64,000 bases of DNA from Evernia prunastri (lineage: Eukaryota; Ascomycota; Lecanoromycetes; Lecanorales; Parmeliaceae). Below are positions 26,123 through 36,965 of the stretch, piece after piece. The translations under genes and the position numbers were made by a program. Within the stretch, counting starts at the first letter, position 1. Each line of letters opens with the position of its first letter. The notes beneath the pieces are model-generated. The model was given only the letters and a program-made list of their open reading frames with translations. It did not search any database and had not been told where the DNA came from. The DNA is taken from contig NKYR01000161.1 in NCBI GenBank assembly GCA_003184365.1, positions 1-64,000 of the forward strand. The letters run 5' to 3'.

Positions 26123-26333
26123 TGTTATCAATTATAATATTCAAGGCATATGGTTATGTAGTGTGTGTAAAGGTCTTGATTAATCTATCTGAAAGATGAC
26201 TGCTTATGTAGAAAATACTTCGAAGAGACTAATACTAACATGACCTGGTCTCTTCTGACAAGAACATCCTGCCGAAGGCTTCTGCGGTAGCCACAGCAGA
26301 GGTAGCCCGCAGCCTTCTGCAGTAGCCATAACA
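26123..26333 (-). repeat. LTR with intact ends (211 bp), little mutated
   Basis: The element begins TGTTATCA and ends CCATAACA, giving 6-bp terminal inverted repeats TGTTAT/ATAACA and TG...CA ends. It matches the LTR at 5495-5680 in the opposite orientation. Its outer half keeps a normal base composition (GCCGAAGGCTTCTGCGGTAG and similar), so it shows what the family looked like before mutation. The flanking pentamers (GGTGT and TATTA) differ, so it is not a simple solo LTR with duplicated target. It marks the edge of the AT-rich block. Confidence 0.75.
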
Positions 26334-28217
26334 TATTATATATTAAATTTAAAAATTTATTTAATATTTTTATATATATTAATTATACTATAAGTCTATA
26401 ACGAATAGAAAGAATTCGATTTATTAATTAATAAAATTTTAGAGCTTATATTCTCCAGTAACAGAAAGTATATATCTCGCGCCCCGAAATCATTTCTTAT
26501 AGTTGTTACTTCTTTAGACTGTCTATTTAAATAAAGAAAGAGGAAGAGGAAGAAAGACCCAAAACCCTTGGTATCGAAACGTCCTCTCTAGGACCTTGAC
26601 CTCTGATAATATTATTAATACACGTTGTCGAATTAAAATCCATACACTATATGCTCACAGGTATGTTGGTTGACCAAGGCTCCTCGACGTGTCCCATCTG
26701 AACGAATTGTCATCAAAAACATGGTAACCTTAGAAAATCTCATGGCGAGGGCCCGTTGCGAAATTTCCGTACTTCAGCCTCTAAATCTGATATCTCTTCT
26801 TCGAGCGATGTCTTAGCGAAGTATATTCATCATATTGCCTGAGAATGCCCACTTCTCCTCTCTTCCTTGACTTCGTCGATTTCGAGCTTCACCCATATCC
26901 AGTAGGAGGTCTGATAAGTCACAACGGCCCCAAGAAAGACCTTCGCAATCGGCCGGCCAAAGCTCCTGTAAAAGCCCAACTATTCCGATCAGTCGTTGAC
27001 CGTCTATAAGATAACGGAGCACACCTATACATGAGGTGACAAGGGTTTCGCGGGCTTGTTCATTGCGTATATCCCCCGTAGAGTATCTGGTAGACAGGCT
27101 CTACGACAAGAGCGGTAGCAGTCAAGCAGTAGACCAGTGGTTGTGAAAATATAACTTCGCGGATAAGACCCCGATGCATCTAATTTCGGCTTTCCGTGAT
27201 ATTTGGGCTATTGTCAAGGGGTCAAGAGGTGGGACTAAATACTGTGGAAGGTTGTGTGGTAGGGATGATAGATGGTAGGAAAAGGGCCAAGTGTCTTCAA
27301 CAACACCCCGCCAATTCGATATACTGATTTAGATTACCATCATTCGTTAACAACAGCGGTACTACTACCAGCCATATAATTTCTTCGAGTCGATTTTCTC
27401 CGAGATCAATTGGCACTCGTAAGGCACAATATTGCGATACTACGGTAGTGGGACAGTCGGCCAAGCCAGCTGAACATGGTTCGAATATACGGCAGTTCCT
27501 TTGCTCTCGCTTCAAAGCTCACGACTGGTACAGGCCCAAACTCCCCAACAACGCAGAGCGAATGAGAGATATGCCAGACAAGAAGCTGCCAAGAGAGGCA
27601 AACCAGAGAGTGCCATAAAGCAAAGGCAAAAATTCACTTCGCCAATATCACCAATCTGGATAGGTGTGTCATTTCCGTAGGCGGAGTCCAAAACACAATC
27701 GAGCTGATATCGTTACATAGGCGTCCTAGTCTTTGTGCTTTGCGGTGGAATCATATTCGAGCTCTTGAGACTTTTTTTATAAGGCTTGCACATTACGGGT
27801 GGGGTCAGTGGTTAGACACTTGACGGTATTCAGATATTCATGCGAGCCTCAGCAAGCTAGCAGGCAGTGCTGCTCAACCAAGTAGAAGCGCTCGCCATCG
27901 ACGCAATACGTTTTAAAGGTCCAATCAAGACGAGGGCGAAACTAGTGAGCTTAAGACTTTGCGCTTCGATCTTCTCCTGTATGACAAGCCAGATATGTGC
28001 TGTCTCTACAGAACTGCATTGATCGGACCGCTGCGCCCAGCCGAACCAGCAGAAAGATTCAACGATTCATCCTGTCCTTTTATGGTTGGCTTGCCTTGTT
28101 AGATGTTTTGGCGAGATCTTATTGGGGAAACCCCGGCCTTCCCTACGCCCTGTCTCCCAGACTCACGCGGCATGAATCTCCTTTGACGTTGGATAATAGT
28201 TTATCTTTACGCTCCTC
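26334..28217. other. Gene-poor transition from AT-rich block to gene space
   Basis: Composition returns to normal after about 26470. Only short open frames occur (60-75 codons on either strand) and none shows a recognisable motif, splice-extended frame or good start context. I see no gene, tRNA or terminal repeat here. Confidence 0.4.
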
Positions 28218-30337
28218 CTAGTTTGCACTGAGTGCTAGCTCGGCATCGATCATTGCCCGACGGTCACTGTTTGTTGAATCGCTCTGCTTGTTGATAACAT
28301 TTGAGCCTTCTACTTGAAGCTTTCGCCGCTTGCTGGCTCTGACACCAAGGGTGGAACTCGATGACTCATTATTCGATTTATCCTCGGACGTAGATGACAC
28401 TCTTGAGCCGTGCTGTGATTGGAAGCTACTGTCACTGGATCTTGAATTCTCGCTCTGAACTCGGCTCCGTTTGATATTTAGACTGGCTCCTTCAGGAGCT
28501 GCATTTGGCAATGAATTCTCTAGGGCACTTATAAAATCAGGATGGCCATTGTCCCGTTCCGCATTGTCCGTTTCTTCCTGCTTCATAGGTGGAATACACG
28601 ATGGCAGCTTTCCTATCAACTCAGCGTGTTTGCGTAAACCTGCGTAAATGGCAGCCTCCTTGGCTTGCTTCCTGAGAACGCGCATTTGAGTGTTGAATTC
28701 GGCCAAGTCTATCCTGGCACGCACTCTTTCTTGCTTGGCAGTCTCGAGCGTTCCATCATCGAGGATCCTCTGGCCTTTGATGTTGATCGGCTTGTATGGA
28801 GTTCTCAACTCCGGTGGGACCTCGATATTCTGTTCATTACAGTGGTCCAGTGCACGCTGGCGCACCAGCGTCTCCTTGCGGATTTCAGCATTGTCGATAG
28901 CCCTGCGAAGCTTTCGTCTGAGCCTGTGATTGTAGTTAAGCGTCTCGAAATCTTGACCCTCACCAACATCTAGCTTGATAAAATCTTCTGGTTGTCCATC
29001 TTCACTTTGCCGACCCTTAGAGATGTACTCCGCTTTTGCATTGTCGGGGACGTCGCCGAGGTTGACTCTGCCGTTTGCTTTCTTCGGCTTCACATCAGCC
29101 CGACTTTCTCCAATCTCAATAGCATCAAAGTCGACTTCGACACCCTTCATCCCCAAGGCTCGAGGCTTGATCTCGTCTACGCCGGTGGTGTTGGCGAGTG
29201 TGAAACCTAACGCTGCACAACAGTCAAGCGCGGCCTTGCGTTCTAGAATATTAACGTCAACGGCAATCTTCTTTGACTCTTCATCTTCGATACTTTTCAA
29301 TCTTATCTTTTCCCTCGTTTGCTCCTCTAAAGACATGACACACTTAGCGCCCCCCTGGAAGTCCTGTAGCAGCGTAGATTCGTACCTTTAATTGCCTTCC
29401 AAGTGAGTTTGATATCTCGATAGACTCTCCGCTTTTCGTCCCTGGCGACACGGCGCTCCGTTTTGCCTGACCTTTGTTTCACGCGTAGAGCCTTTCTTTC
29501 GGCGGCTTTGCGCTTCTTTTCTCTAAGAACCCTCTTCTCCAACTGATCGTCGGGGAGATCCCACAATCCCAGCCAATTTTCTTCGCCTTGCGGGATCGAG
29601 ACACCTTCCGGTATTGTAGGTTTTGGGGGGGGTGGTCGCGGCTCAAGAGCTGCTCTCTTCTTCTGCTGCGTTTTACTTAGACGACTAGGTGGCCGTTGAG
29701 GTACTATACCTTGTATATGTGCGAGGCGATCGGGGTTGATCCCGTTGCGTAAGACTGGAGGATCGATAGATGTTGACGCTGTAGCTTCACCGTTCCCAAC
29801 TTTATGAGAAATCAGTACGCCATTGGTAGATTCATCTTTCTCTGTTTGCTCCGCGGCCGCTCTTTCTTGGGCTCTTTCCTGTCGCTGACGTAGGGTCTCC
29901 TGAGAAATGACAGTACCATCCTCCTGCATTACGACCGGTCCCACATTGAATGCTACACCAGACTGATCGTGTACTGCGGCTAGCCTTTGTGCCTGTCGAA
30001 CAGCCTCCTGCCAGATCCTTCGTCTTTCATCCTCGATATCCCGCAGACGATTGCGTTCAGCATTCTTGTTGTATTTGTCGGGATTCCTGGTCATTCGACG
30101 GAGGATTGTAGCGTTGAGTTTTCTTTGTTTCTTCTCATCCGACTTGCGGTTTCTCTTCTCACGCCGCGAAGCTACTCGATATTCCCGGTTCCGTTGTTTC
30201 CTCTCCCATTCTTTATCTGAAATGTGACTTAGTTGAGATTCATCTAGAAGGCAGCACTCTTAATGTGTACCATTGATGGTTTTCGTCGACGCCTCAAAGC
30301 CATTTCCAGGACGACCCTCACTTGCAGTATAATTCAT
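28218..30337 (-). CDS. Conserved coiled-coil, highly charged protein of unknown function
   Basis: Three exons join in frame: 30337-30271, 30216-29386 and 29326-28218. The introns are 54 and 59 bp with GTAC donors and CAG/TAG acceptors, and the product is 668 residues. The ATG at 30337 opens MNYTASEGRPGNG; the second exon starts at KEWERKQRN. The protein is rich in Lys, Arg and Glu. Heptad-like charged stretches lie near residues 25-130 and 250-340, a conserved-looking hydrophobic patch (ALDCCAALGFTLANT) near 335, a second basic helix region near 440-540, and a Ser-rich low-complexity C-terminus. The profile suggests a nuclear or nucleolar scaffold or RNA-processing factor, but I do not recognise the family. 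No signal peptide or membrane segment is seen. The exon chain keeps phase throughout, which supports the model strongly. Confidence 0.8.
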
Positions 30338-30782
30338 GGTTAGGAAGGCGATAAATGCAATCCAGAGGCCAACGAGCTATCTCTTCAAATGAATTAGCTG
30401 GGTAACAAATATTTTCTTCGGATATGAGCGCTTTAACGATAAGTATCGTGCGACTGCGGAATAAGGTAGGCCTAAAATACTCTAGTGCGGAGCGGGAGCT
30501 GCGCGTATCTTAAGCGCAAGATCCAACGCCCCCTCGGCCGTTGACTGTACCTCCTCAATCAAGAAGGTGAGTAACATGGTGGAGGTGCACAATTCCACTG
30601 CCTTACATTCTCTTATTTGCAAGAATCGACCCAATCGCCCTTTACGTGTAGCATACCTACGTGCACAGTTCAAGGCTCTTCAGCGGCACTCAATCGTGAT
30701 GCCTTCTTCTTCCAGACGACCTCTGCAAATTCAGTTGACTACAACGCCAACGCTATGTATGAAGTTTATTCCATAAGGATAT
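30338..30782. other. Intergenic, no gene seen
   Basis: 445 bp between two minus-strand genes. It should hold the promoter of the coiled-coil gene and the 3' end of the AP-3 delta transcript. Short overlapping frames (63-100 codons) on both strands lack support. Confidence 0.5.
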
Positions 30783-33700
30783 TCAAAAGCTGTCTATTCC
30801 TGTTTCACCATCATTGGGCTTTGAAATTGCAGGCTTCCTCTTTTTCTTCTTCTTTAATCTCGAAAGCGCTTCTGCGTCTTGAGAGGCTCGAACTAGATTG
30901 TCTCCACCTTCCCGGCTAGAGTTACCGAACTGTGTCTCGGTGCCACCGGCTGGCTGCTTTGCATTCTTCTTCTTCTCCTTCTTCTTCTTGACGAAAATAC
31001 CTTCTGATGGTGTACCATCTGTCGCTTGGATACGCTCAGAAGCACGCTGCATCTCGAGACGTAGACGCTCTACTTCAGCAAGCGCTTTGGCCATTTCTGC
31101 GTCTTGCGCCTCTTGTCTCTTGATGTCGAGCTGCTCAGCGGACCTCTCGGAATTGTTAAGTGAAAATTCACCTAGCCCGCTTGAGTCGACCTGAAGTAGA
31201 GGCTTCTTGATTTTGTCACGCGCCCGTTGTATTGTACCGTTTTCGTTCATTGTGCCCACAGAAGCTGTGTCGGATTGAGCAACTTCTGCATCTTCATGTT
31301 CGATAGTCTCATCTTTAGCAATGTCAAATTTCTTGGGCCGCTTAGGCTTCTGCCTTCGATTGTCCATATCAAAGCTATGAGCCGTCAGAGGTTTATCCTC
31401 AAGTTCTAAGTTCATGATTGGAATGGAATCAACGTCAACGTCCCCCCCATTTGCGCCCCTTAAAATGTCATGGAATGGCGTCGAGTTGCCGGAAGACACG
31501 TCGTCATTGCCTATGTAGAAAGGATCGTCCTTATTTCTCTCGCGCCGTTCGCTGCGTTTCCGCTTAAATGCGTCCGTGTCGGGGGTGTTGTCCCCAGTTT
31601 GCTGATATGATGATTCTTCGGGTCCAAAAGATGGTACGGTATCCAATGCCGGGCCAATGATAATTTTGGGGATCGGGCGGATTTTGTAAAAGTATCCATA
31701 TTCCGCGGCCTTGGATTCAGCTACGGGATCCTGGTCTGTAAGCTGTAAAAGGTGCGGAAGGTTCTTGTTGATACGAGCTCCGAGATCCAGATCATTCGGG
31801 AGGGGCACTTTTCGCTGGGCGGTCGGAGCTACAGGGTTCAGCTTGGAGCCAGTGAAAAATTGCGGCATGGCTCGCGTGAGGAGAAGTGGCCCACGATGAT
31901 TTTCTAAGCTGTGGCTTGTAATAGCTTGGAAAGCCACCCTCATTAACTCCAGAAGTTCCACGGATCTTTCTTGAACCTCAAGACTTGGGTGCATTGCCAA
32001 GGGCTCAAGGAAGTGAATGATCCGCGCCACTAGCAAAGACATCATCGTTTTATGCTCAGAGCTCCATTCGAGCAATTCATGCGAGACGACAGAGGTAAGC
32101 ACCTTGGGAATGGCTTGAAGGTAAGCGCAAATGACCCTGGGCGAAAGCGATCGGACCTTGGGATGTAGGAGAGAATCCAGGCTGTGGTACGATGAGACAG
32201 AACCGTCAACGTATTCGCCGACAATCCAAGCTACGAACGTGAGTATTCCCTCCCCGCCGGCGCCTTTGAGAACAAAGGAACCCTCACTCCAAGACGCATT
32301 TAAGAGACACGTCGCAGCTTTGACAGCCTCTGCTCTCACCGTGCTCACCCTGACAGCAACATTACGTAACTCCCAGCCGATAGAACTGGATACGTCGGCC
32401 TCCCGTGGTATTAATGAGCCCCTAAGAGTGCGTCCATCGCTTTCGCCCAGCTCAGGCGTAGGTGAACTAGGAGAAGGCACCATCTCCACCAGCCGCACCA
32501 ACACATCAATATACCATTCGAAATCGGTGATGTTTGAATAAGTGTCCTTGGAGCACATATCAAGGATCCGGTGTATAATGTCGGTTCTATACTCGGCTGA
32601 AAATGCAGTGGTCTCATCCTGCGGATCCGTCGTAGGTCGCAGAGTTTCCTCTGGATCCTCTCCGTCCAAGTCTGCCGCAAGTTCAACACCAGTAGCATGA
32701 CTTCGACCATCGTCAATGCTTCTAGTGGCAGTAAGTGCGTTACGGAGCTGCTGCATAAGGCGCTCAACGACAGCTACCACATTGTCAGTGTTGACCATAC
32801 CAGTACTAAGGTCAAGAGCTTGGAGCCGTATTGACACATCAGGATCTTCAATGCAGCCCATGATCACGTCCTGTTGCATGGATATCAAATGGGGATGTGA
32901 CGATACAATTTTGTTGAAAGCGAGAAGTGCAACGTATTTCACTATGGCTCTGTCAATTCCATCCATAGTAAGATTTCTGGTCAACACACGGTTGGGGTCA
33001 CCTTCGACAACGATCATGCCTCGAAGTTTCCCGACGCACAAAGAAGCGATCTCCTCCCCTTCTCTAGCCCCGTCCGTACCTTCTAAGATACCCCCCTGTA
33101 TCACGCCATTGATGCACTCATAGAGGAGTGACATAGCCGGCGTTGTTCTAATGAGATTGGTCACAGGAGGCAACAATTTTTTCATCAAGCGAGGTTCCAA
33201 TGGTGTCAGTGTTGCAAACTTAAAGGCAGTCAGCATAAAAGATTGACAAATGGCCTAGACGCACGCACAAGTTTGATTATTTTGATGGCCATCCAATTGT
33301 TGCCCCCATCGACCAGTAATTCAAAGAGCCTGGGGGCCAAGGCAAGAAAGTCTCTTGGTCTCCTCCATCCCAGTTCGCAGACAACATTCACTACTGCAGC
33401 TGTGACGCTTGAATCCTCATCCTCATCCATGAGGAGATCCCTTATTTTCGGCCAAGCTGACCGCAAGGTGTCAGGGTGTACCAACGCAAGCCTGTACAAG
33501 GCAGCAACGGTCTTCTTCCGTATATTCGGATTCGAGTGCGATAATCTTGGCAAGAGGTCCGATAGCAGAGAAAGAGCCAAGGAGCCTGTAATGATGTGAG
33601 GTAATGTCACCAACGGTAAGGACATTGTAGGCGCCAGCGTGGAAGACACATCCTGCAGCCCATGTGAGCTCGCTGCGATACTATTAGACCTACTTCATAC

Positions 33701-34079
33701 CTTCTTTAGTAAGTTTGTAGCAAGCATTAATACTTCCGTGTCCGGACGAAAGCTCTGGACCGCCGCAAGGTACCCAACCCTCTTTTGGAGATATTTCGGA
33801 CATGACATCACCTCCAGCACATGGAACGATGCCCAAGACATGTCGTGGCCAAACATTTCGAGGTATATAAGCTTCAGGAGCGCAGTAGCTTTCAGGTCCA
33901 TATCTGCTCCTCGTATTTCCGAGCGACATTCTCGAAGGCTTCGCTGTATGTACTCCCTTTCATTGCCTTTGTGATTCCTTAGGCCCCTGATTAGATCGTA
34001 AAGAGACTTTTCAAACCTGCAATACTGTTCAATACATGCGATAAGTTAGAGAGGTGATACCCTACATTGTGACCACCAT
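30783..34079 (-). CDS. APL5: AP-3 adaptor complex subunit delta
   Basis: Large delta subunit of the AP-3 clathrin-adaptor-like complex, which sorts cargo from Golgi/endosomes to the vacuole. Exons: 34079-34066, 34016-33701, 33652-33269 and 33218-30783. The introns are 49, 48 and 50 bp. The sum is 3150 bp, 1049 residues, all in phase. The N-terminal adaptin trunk (about 1-600) is recognisable from FEKSLYDLIRGLRNHK, the segments MDLKATALLKLIYLEMFGHDMSWASFHVLEVM, RVGYLAAVQSF and NNWMAIKIIKL, and the block YVALLAFNKIV near 340. The C-terminal hinge is acidic and then Lys-rich (KKKKEKKK, KKKKKRK), as in fungal delta subunits. The first intron splits the ATG that begins MFEKS; an in-frame ATG four codons earlier (MVVT) lies in exon 1. 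It is divergent from EMC2 with 475 bp between starts. Confidence 0.93.
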
Positions 34080-34554
34080 AGAAGCTCAAAGCTACAGAAA
34101 TTGAGTATGCCTGGCAGACAGTGTTCTGCAAGTAGAGCCCATTTCAAGAGCGTTTGCTTTCGTCTTTATCTGCTTCCGTCTGTTTTCGTCGTCGTCCTCA
34201 GATCTGATAGACGTCTGACCATACAACGACGACAAGTTCGGGTCCAACCACAACCTGTCTCTGAATACCTGCGGCGTCCCTTGTCCGCAACATACCTCTG
34301 ACAAGGCTACTTATCGTGCTAAGCGCTGACATTAGCGGAGGTGACGTAGAGATGGTTGGTTACGCATTATTATTGTTTCTTGGTGCAACGAGGTTCGACC
34401 TAACAAGATGTTATACAGAAGATTGCGCTAAAAGTATTAAACCACACTAGCAATAGCCCTAACCGTATCTAGGTACCTAAGGTACCTGGTTCTGAGTTGT
34501 CCAACACTCATCATTGCTCGCAAAATCTTCGCCCAGACAAGCTTGGGTGTCAAT
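34080..34554. promoter_or_regulatory. Shared divergent promoter region (AP-3 delta / EMC2)
   Basis: 475 bp separate two divergent housekeeping genes, so both promoters must lie here. A palindromic GGTACCTAAGGTACC lies at 34471-34485, about 70 bp before the EMC2 start. I see no clear TATA box. Overlapping short frames in this stretch are not supported. Confidence 0.5.
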
Positions 34555-35683
34555 ATGTCGCTCAATTCTCTTCTCCGACAATCTAATGCAGAAGCTTTGA
34601 GCCTATCTCAACAGACGGCTCGTTACCTTAGAAAATACGCATCTACAGGAGCATCGACAATCTCTATCCCATTCTTGTCCTACCCAGAGTCTACAGACAT
34701 ATGGCTCATGTACGAGAAGCTGTTCCTGTCCTGTTTGCGCACAGGAGACGACAAGGCTGCCTTCGATTGCCTTGAAAAGCTCATCGGCCGCTTTGGAGCC
34801 GCCAACGAGCGGGTTATGGGACTACGCGGACTATATCAAGAGGCCGTAGCGAAGAACGATGCGGCATTGGTGAAGGTTCTGCAGGAATATGACGAAGTCC
34901 TCGCCGATGATCCGGTCAACACTGTGCGTATTTTCGAAGATATTGCCTCGCGCGGCTATACTGATTTGTACTTTTCGCAGCCAGTAGCAAAACGTCGGAT
35001 CGCGCTTCTTCGGAGTCTCTCGAGGCCCATCGAGGCAATCGATGCTCTAACTGAATTACTAGAGTCATCGCCAACCGACATCGAAGCATGGACCGAACTC
35101 TCCGATCTTTACCTATCACAAAATCTATTTCCTCAAGCGATCTTTTGCCTCGAAGAAGTTCTGCTAGTGGCGCCCAATGCTTGGAATGTAAGATAGCCTT
35201 CTTCACCCTGCGAACAGTTGAACACTGATAGGGCTCCTGCTAGATACATGCCCTTTTGGGCGAGATATTGTACATTTCCGCAATGAACGGCAACGAAAAC
35301 TTGGAAGGCAGACTCCTAGTTGAAGCAACGCGACGCTTTTGCAGGAGTATTGAGCTCTGCAATGATTATCTTCGAGGACACTACGGGCTAAAAATAGTAT
35401 GGTCGGACTCCTGTAGTATTAGCATGGGACTAACGCGCATCTTCAGACATCAGACCGATTGCTTTCCATCCTTCCCGACGACACGAGGTCATCGGCACAG
35501 GTGGCGGCTGCTGATAACGGCGAGCTTCCGATGCTTTCGACTGCGGTCGTGAAAAGATTAAATGAGCAAGCCACATTGAAACTCGCTGAGATCACCCGGA
35601 CGAGTAACAGTAATTGCGATGTTGCTGAGCTAAATGCTGCCAAAAATTTGCTGGTTAGGAGCACGCAAAGGAGACACCGATGA
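34555..35683 (+). CDS. EMC2: ER membrane protein complex subunit 2 (TPR protein)
   Basis: EMC2 is the cytosolic TPR subunit of the ER membrane complex, which inserts and stabilises tail-anchored and multipass membrane proteins. Exons 34555-35187, 35244-35396 and 35447-35683 join in phase 0 to give 340 residues; introns are 56 and 50 bp. The TPR region is visible in the segments KRRIALLRSL, IEAWTELSDLYLSQNLFPQAIFCLEEVLL, and NAWN joined across intron 1 to IHALLGEILYISA. A conserved FCRSIELCNDYLRGHYGLK leads into intron 2, and the C-terminus has the LNEQATLKLAEI helix typical of the family. I took ATG 34555 (MSLNSLLRQ) as the start because no ATG precedes it in frame. Length is normal for fungal EMC2. 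Confidence 0.93.
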
Positions 35684-36852
35684 ACGCCTTTATTGTTGGA
35701 CAAAGGCTTAGATGACTGAGTGTCGAAGACCTCGAAACGCATCCGCATTGGATCCAAGAAATGACGCCAAACAGCAATCCAGATCTAAGCGCGGCGAATT
35801 CAATTGCTTTGATATAACAAAGGTCGAGTGAATCAAAGATTGGTTGGGTTGTTGATGTTGTCGACCTGGCTGGTGAAGTTGAGAGCGGCCTGCCGTGCGT
35901 CCATCCAGCAGAACGATGAGTCGTGGCCATCTACTTGTGTTTGTGCCCGCTCATGGAGCGTAGGGAGTGCTCTGTGGGATGTTGTAGGGCCAGTACATAT
36001 TCATGATGCGTATCGATCAGCAGAGACCGCTCGAGCCGATGGGCGGATCGCTGCGTCAAGAGAAGAAGCCGGACCTGCGACGGACGAATGTGATGTGCTA
36101 CTCAATGCGCCACACAGCCCTGCTTTGCACTGGCTTATTAAACATCAATCGTCAAGCAGTATTTTGTCCAAATTCGTAGTTGTCCGTATGGGTTGTGTGC
36201 GAAAAGGTCTAATTATGGACATGTGATATGTGAAATGCAACTTTAAACTGTTTTTTATGCGCTGGCTGGATAACGAAAAGAAAAATGAGATAGAAGAGGA
36301 GGAGGAGGAGGAGGAGGAGGAGGAAGAAGAAGCGACACTGCCCCTGGTTGACTTGGACCGTATACCTGGGTCCTAGGCCATAGGTTGAATAAAGTACTCG
36401 TACCTAGCTCTCATAGGTCATACTACGGACTTTATCTAGATGAACCTGCAGCACACCGACCCCACCAATTGGGCGTGCATCATTTCCTTTCCACAACCCC
36501 AAAATTTGGTGTCACATTCAAGACATTCGTAACATCCATTGCCTCACACTCACGCCTACTCATCTCCTCACGGCCACGAGGTATTTACCGTTGCCCTGCC
36601 GAGCCGAAACAACCTTACCGTACTCACCGTCTGTTTGTTGACTCACATTTTGGGAGTCCAATCACCATCTCCGCTCTGTATATTAGCCTCTCCACATCGT
36701 CACCTCGGTGTCTAAGCAGCTAATTGCTGCTCGGATCACTTAATCTTCTCCGCGGTCTATGCTCTTCCTCTTGATCAAGAGGATTCGAGCTAGAAAGTTC
36801 CAAAGTCTATATGCCGTGAGACTAAATATTTTGCTTCTCAAAGCTATTGCTA
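35684..36852. other. Intergenic with a GAG microsatellite; 5' region of the ULD gene
   Basis: The stretch holds the 3' end of EMC2, a (GAG)n/(GAA)n purine tract at about 36293-36332, and a pyrimidine- and CCA-rich stretch from 36480 to 36720 that looks like a promoter and 5' leader. Frames at 35828-36226 (132 codons) and 36385-36723 (112 codons) have no motif or plausible splicing and I do not call them. Confidence 0.5.
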
Positions 36853-36929
36853 ATGCTCACAATGCTTGCCAGATACAACATCACTATCGATCACACAAAC
36901 ACTGCCCACAGCTCCGATCACTCTGATCA

Positions 36930-36965
<36 letters not shown>

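Noticed and set aside
27470..27500. GGTTCGAAT string as a possible tRNA T-loop
   Set aside because: No matching acceptor stem, D-arm or anticodon arm could be built around it.
28665..29391. Several plus frames of 70-140 codons
   Set aside because: Shadows of the coiled-coil gene on the minus strand, which has a phase-consistent three-exon structure.
31227..33599. Several plus frames opposite the AP-3 gene
   Set aside because: Antisense shadows of a well-identified adaptin gene.
35828..36226. 132-codon plus frame downstream of EMC2
   Set aside because: No recognisable motif or plausible start context, and no splice-supported extension; a random frame in a GC-normal spacer.
36385..36723. 112-codon plus frame upstream of the ULD gene
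   Set aside because: Pyrimidine- and CCA-rich composition typical of a fungal promoter and leader, with no protein features.
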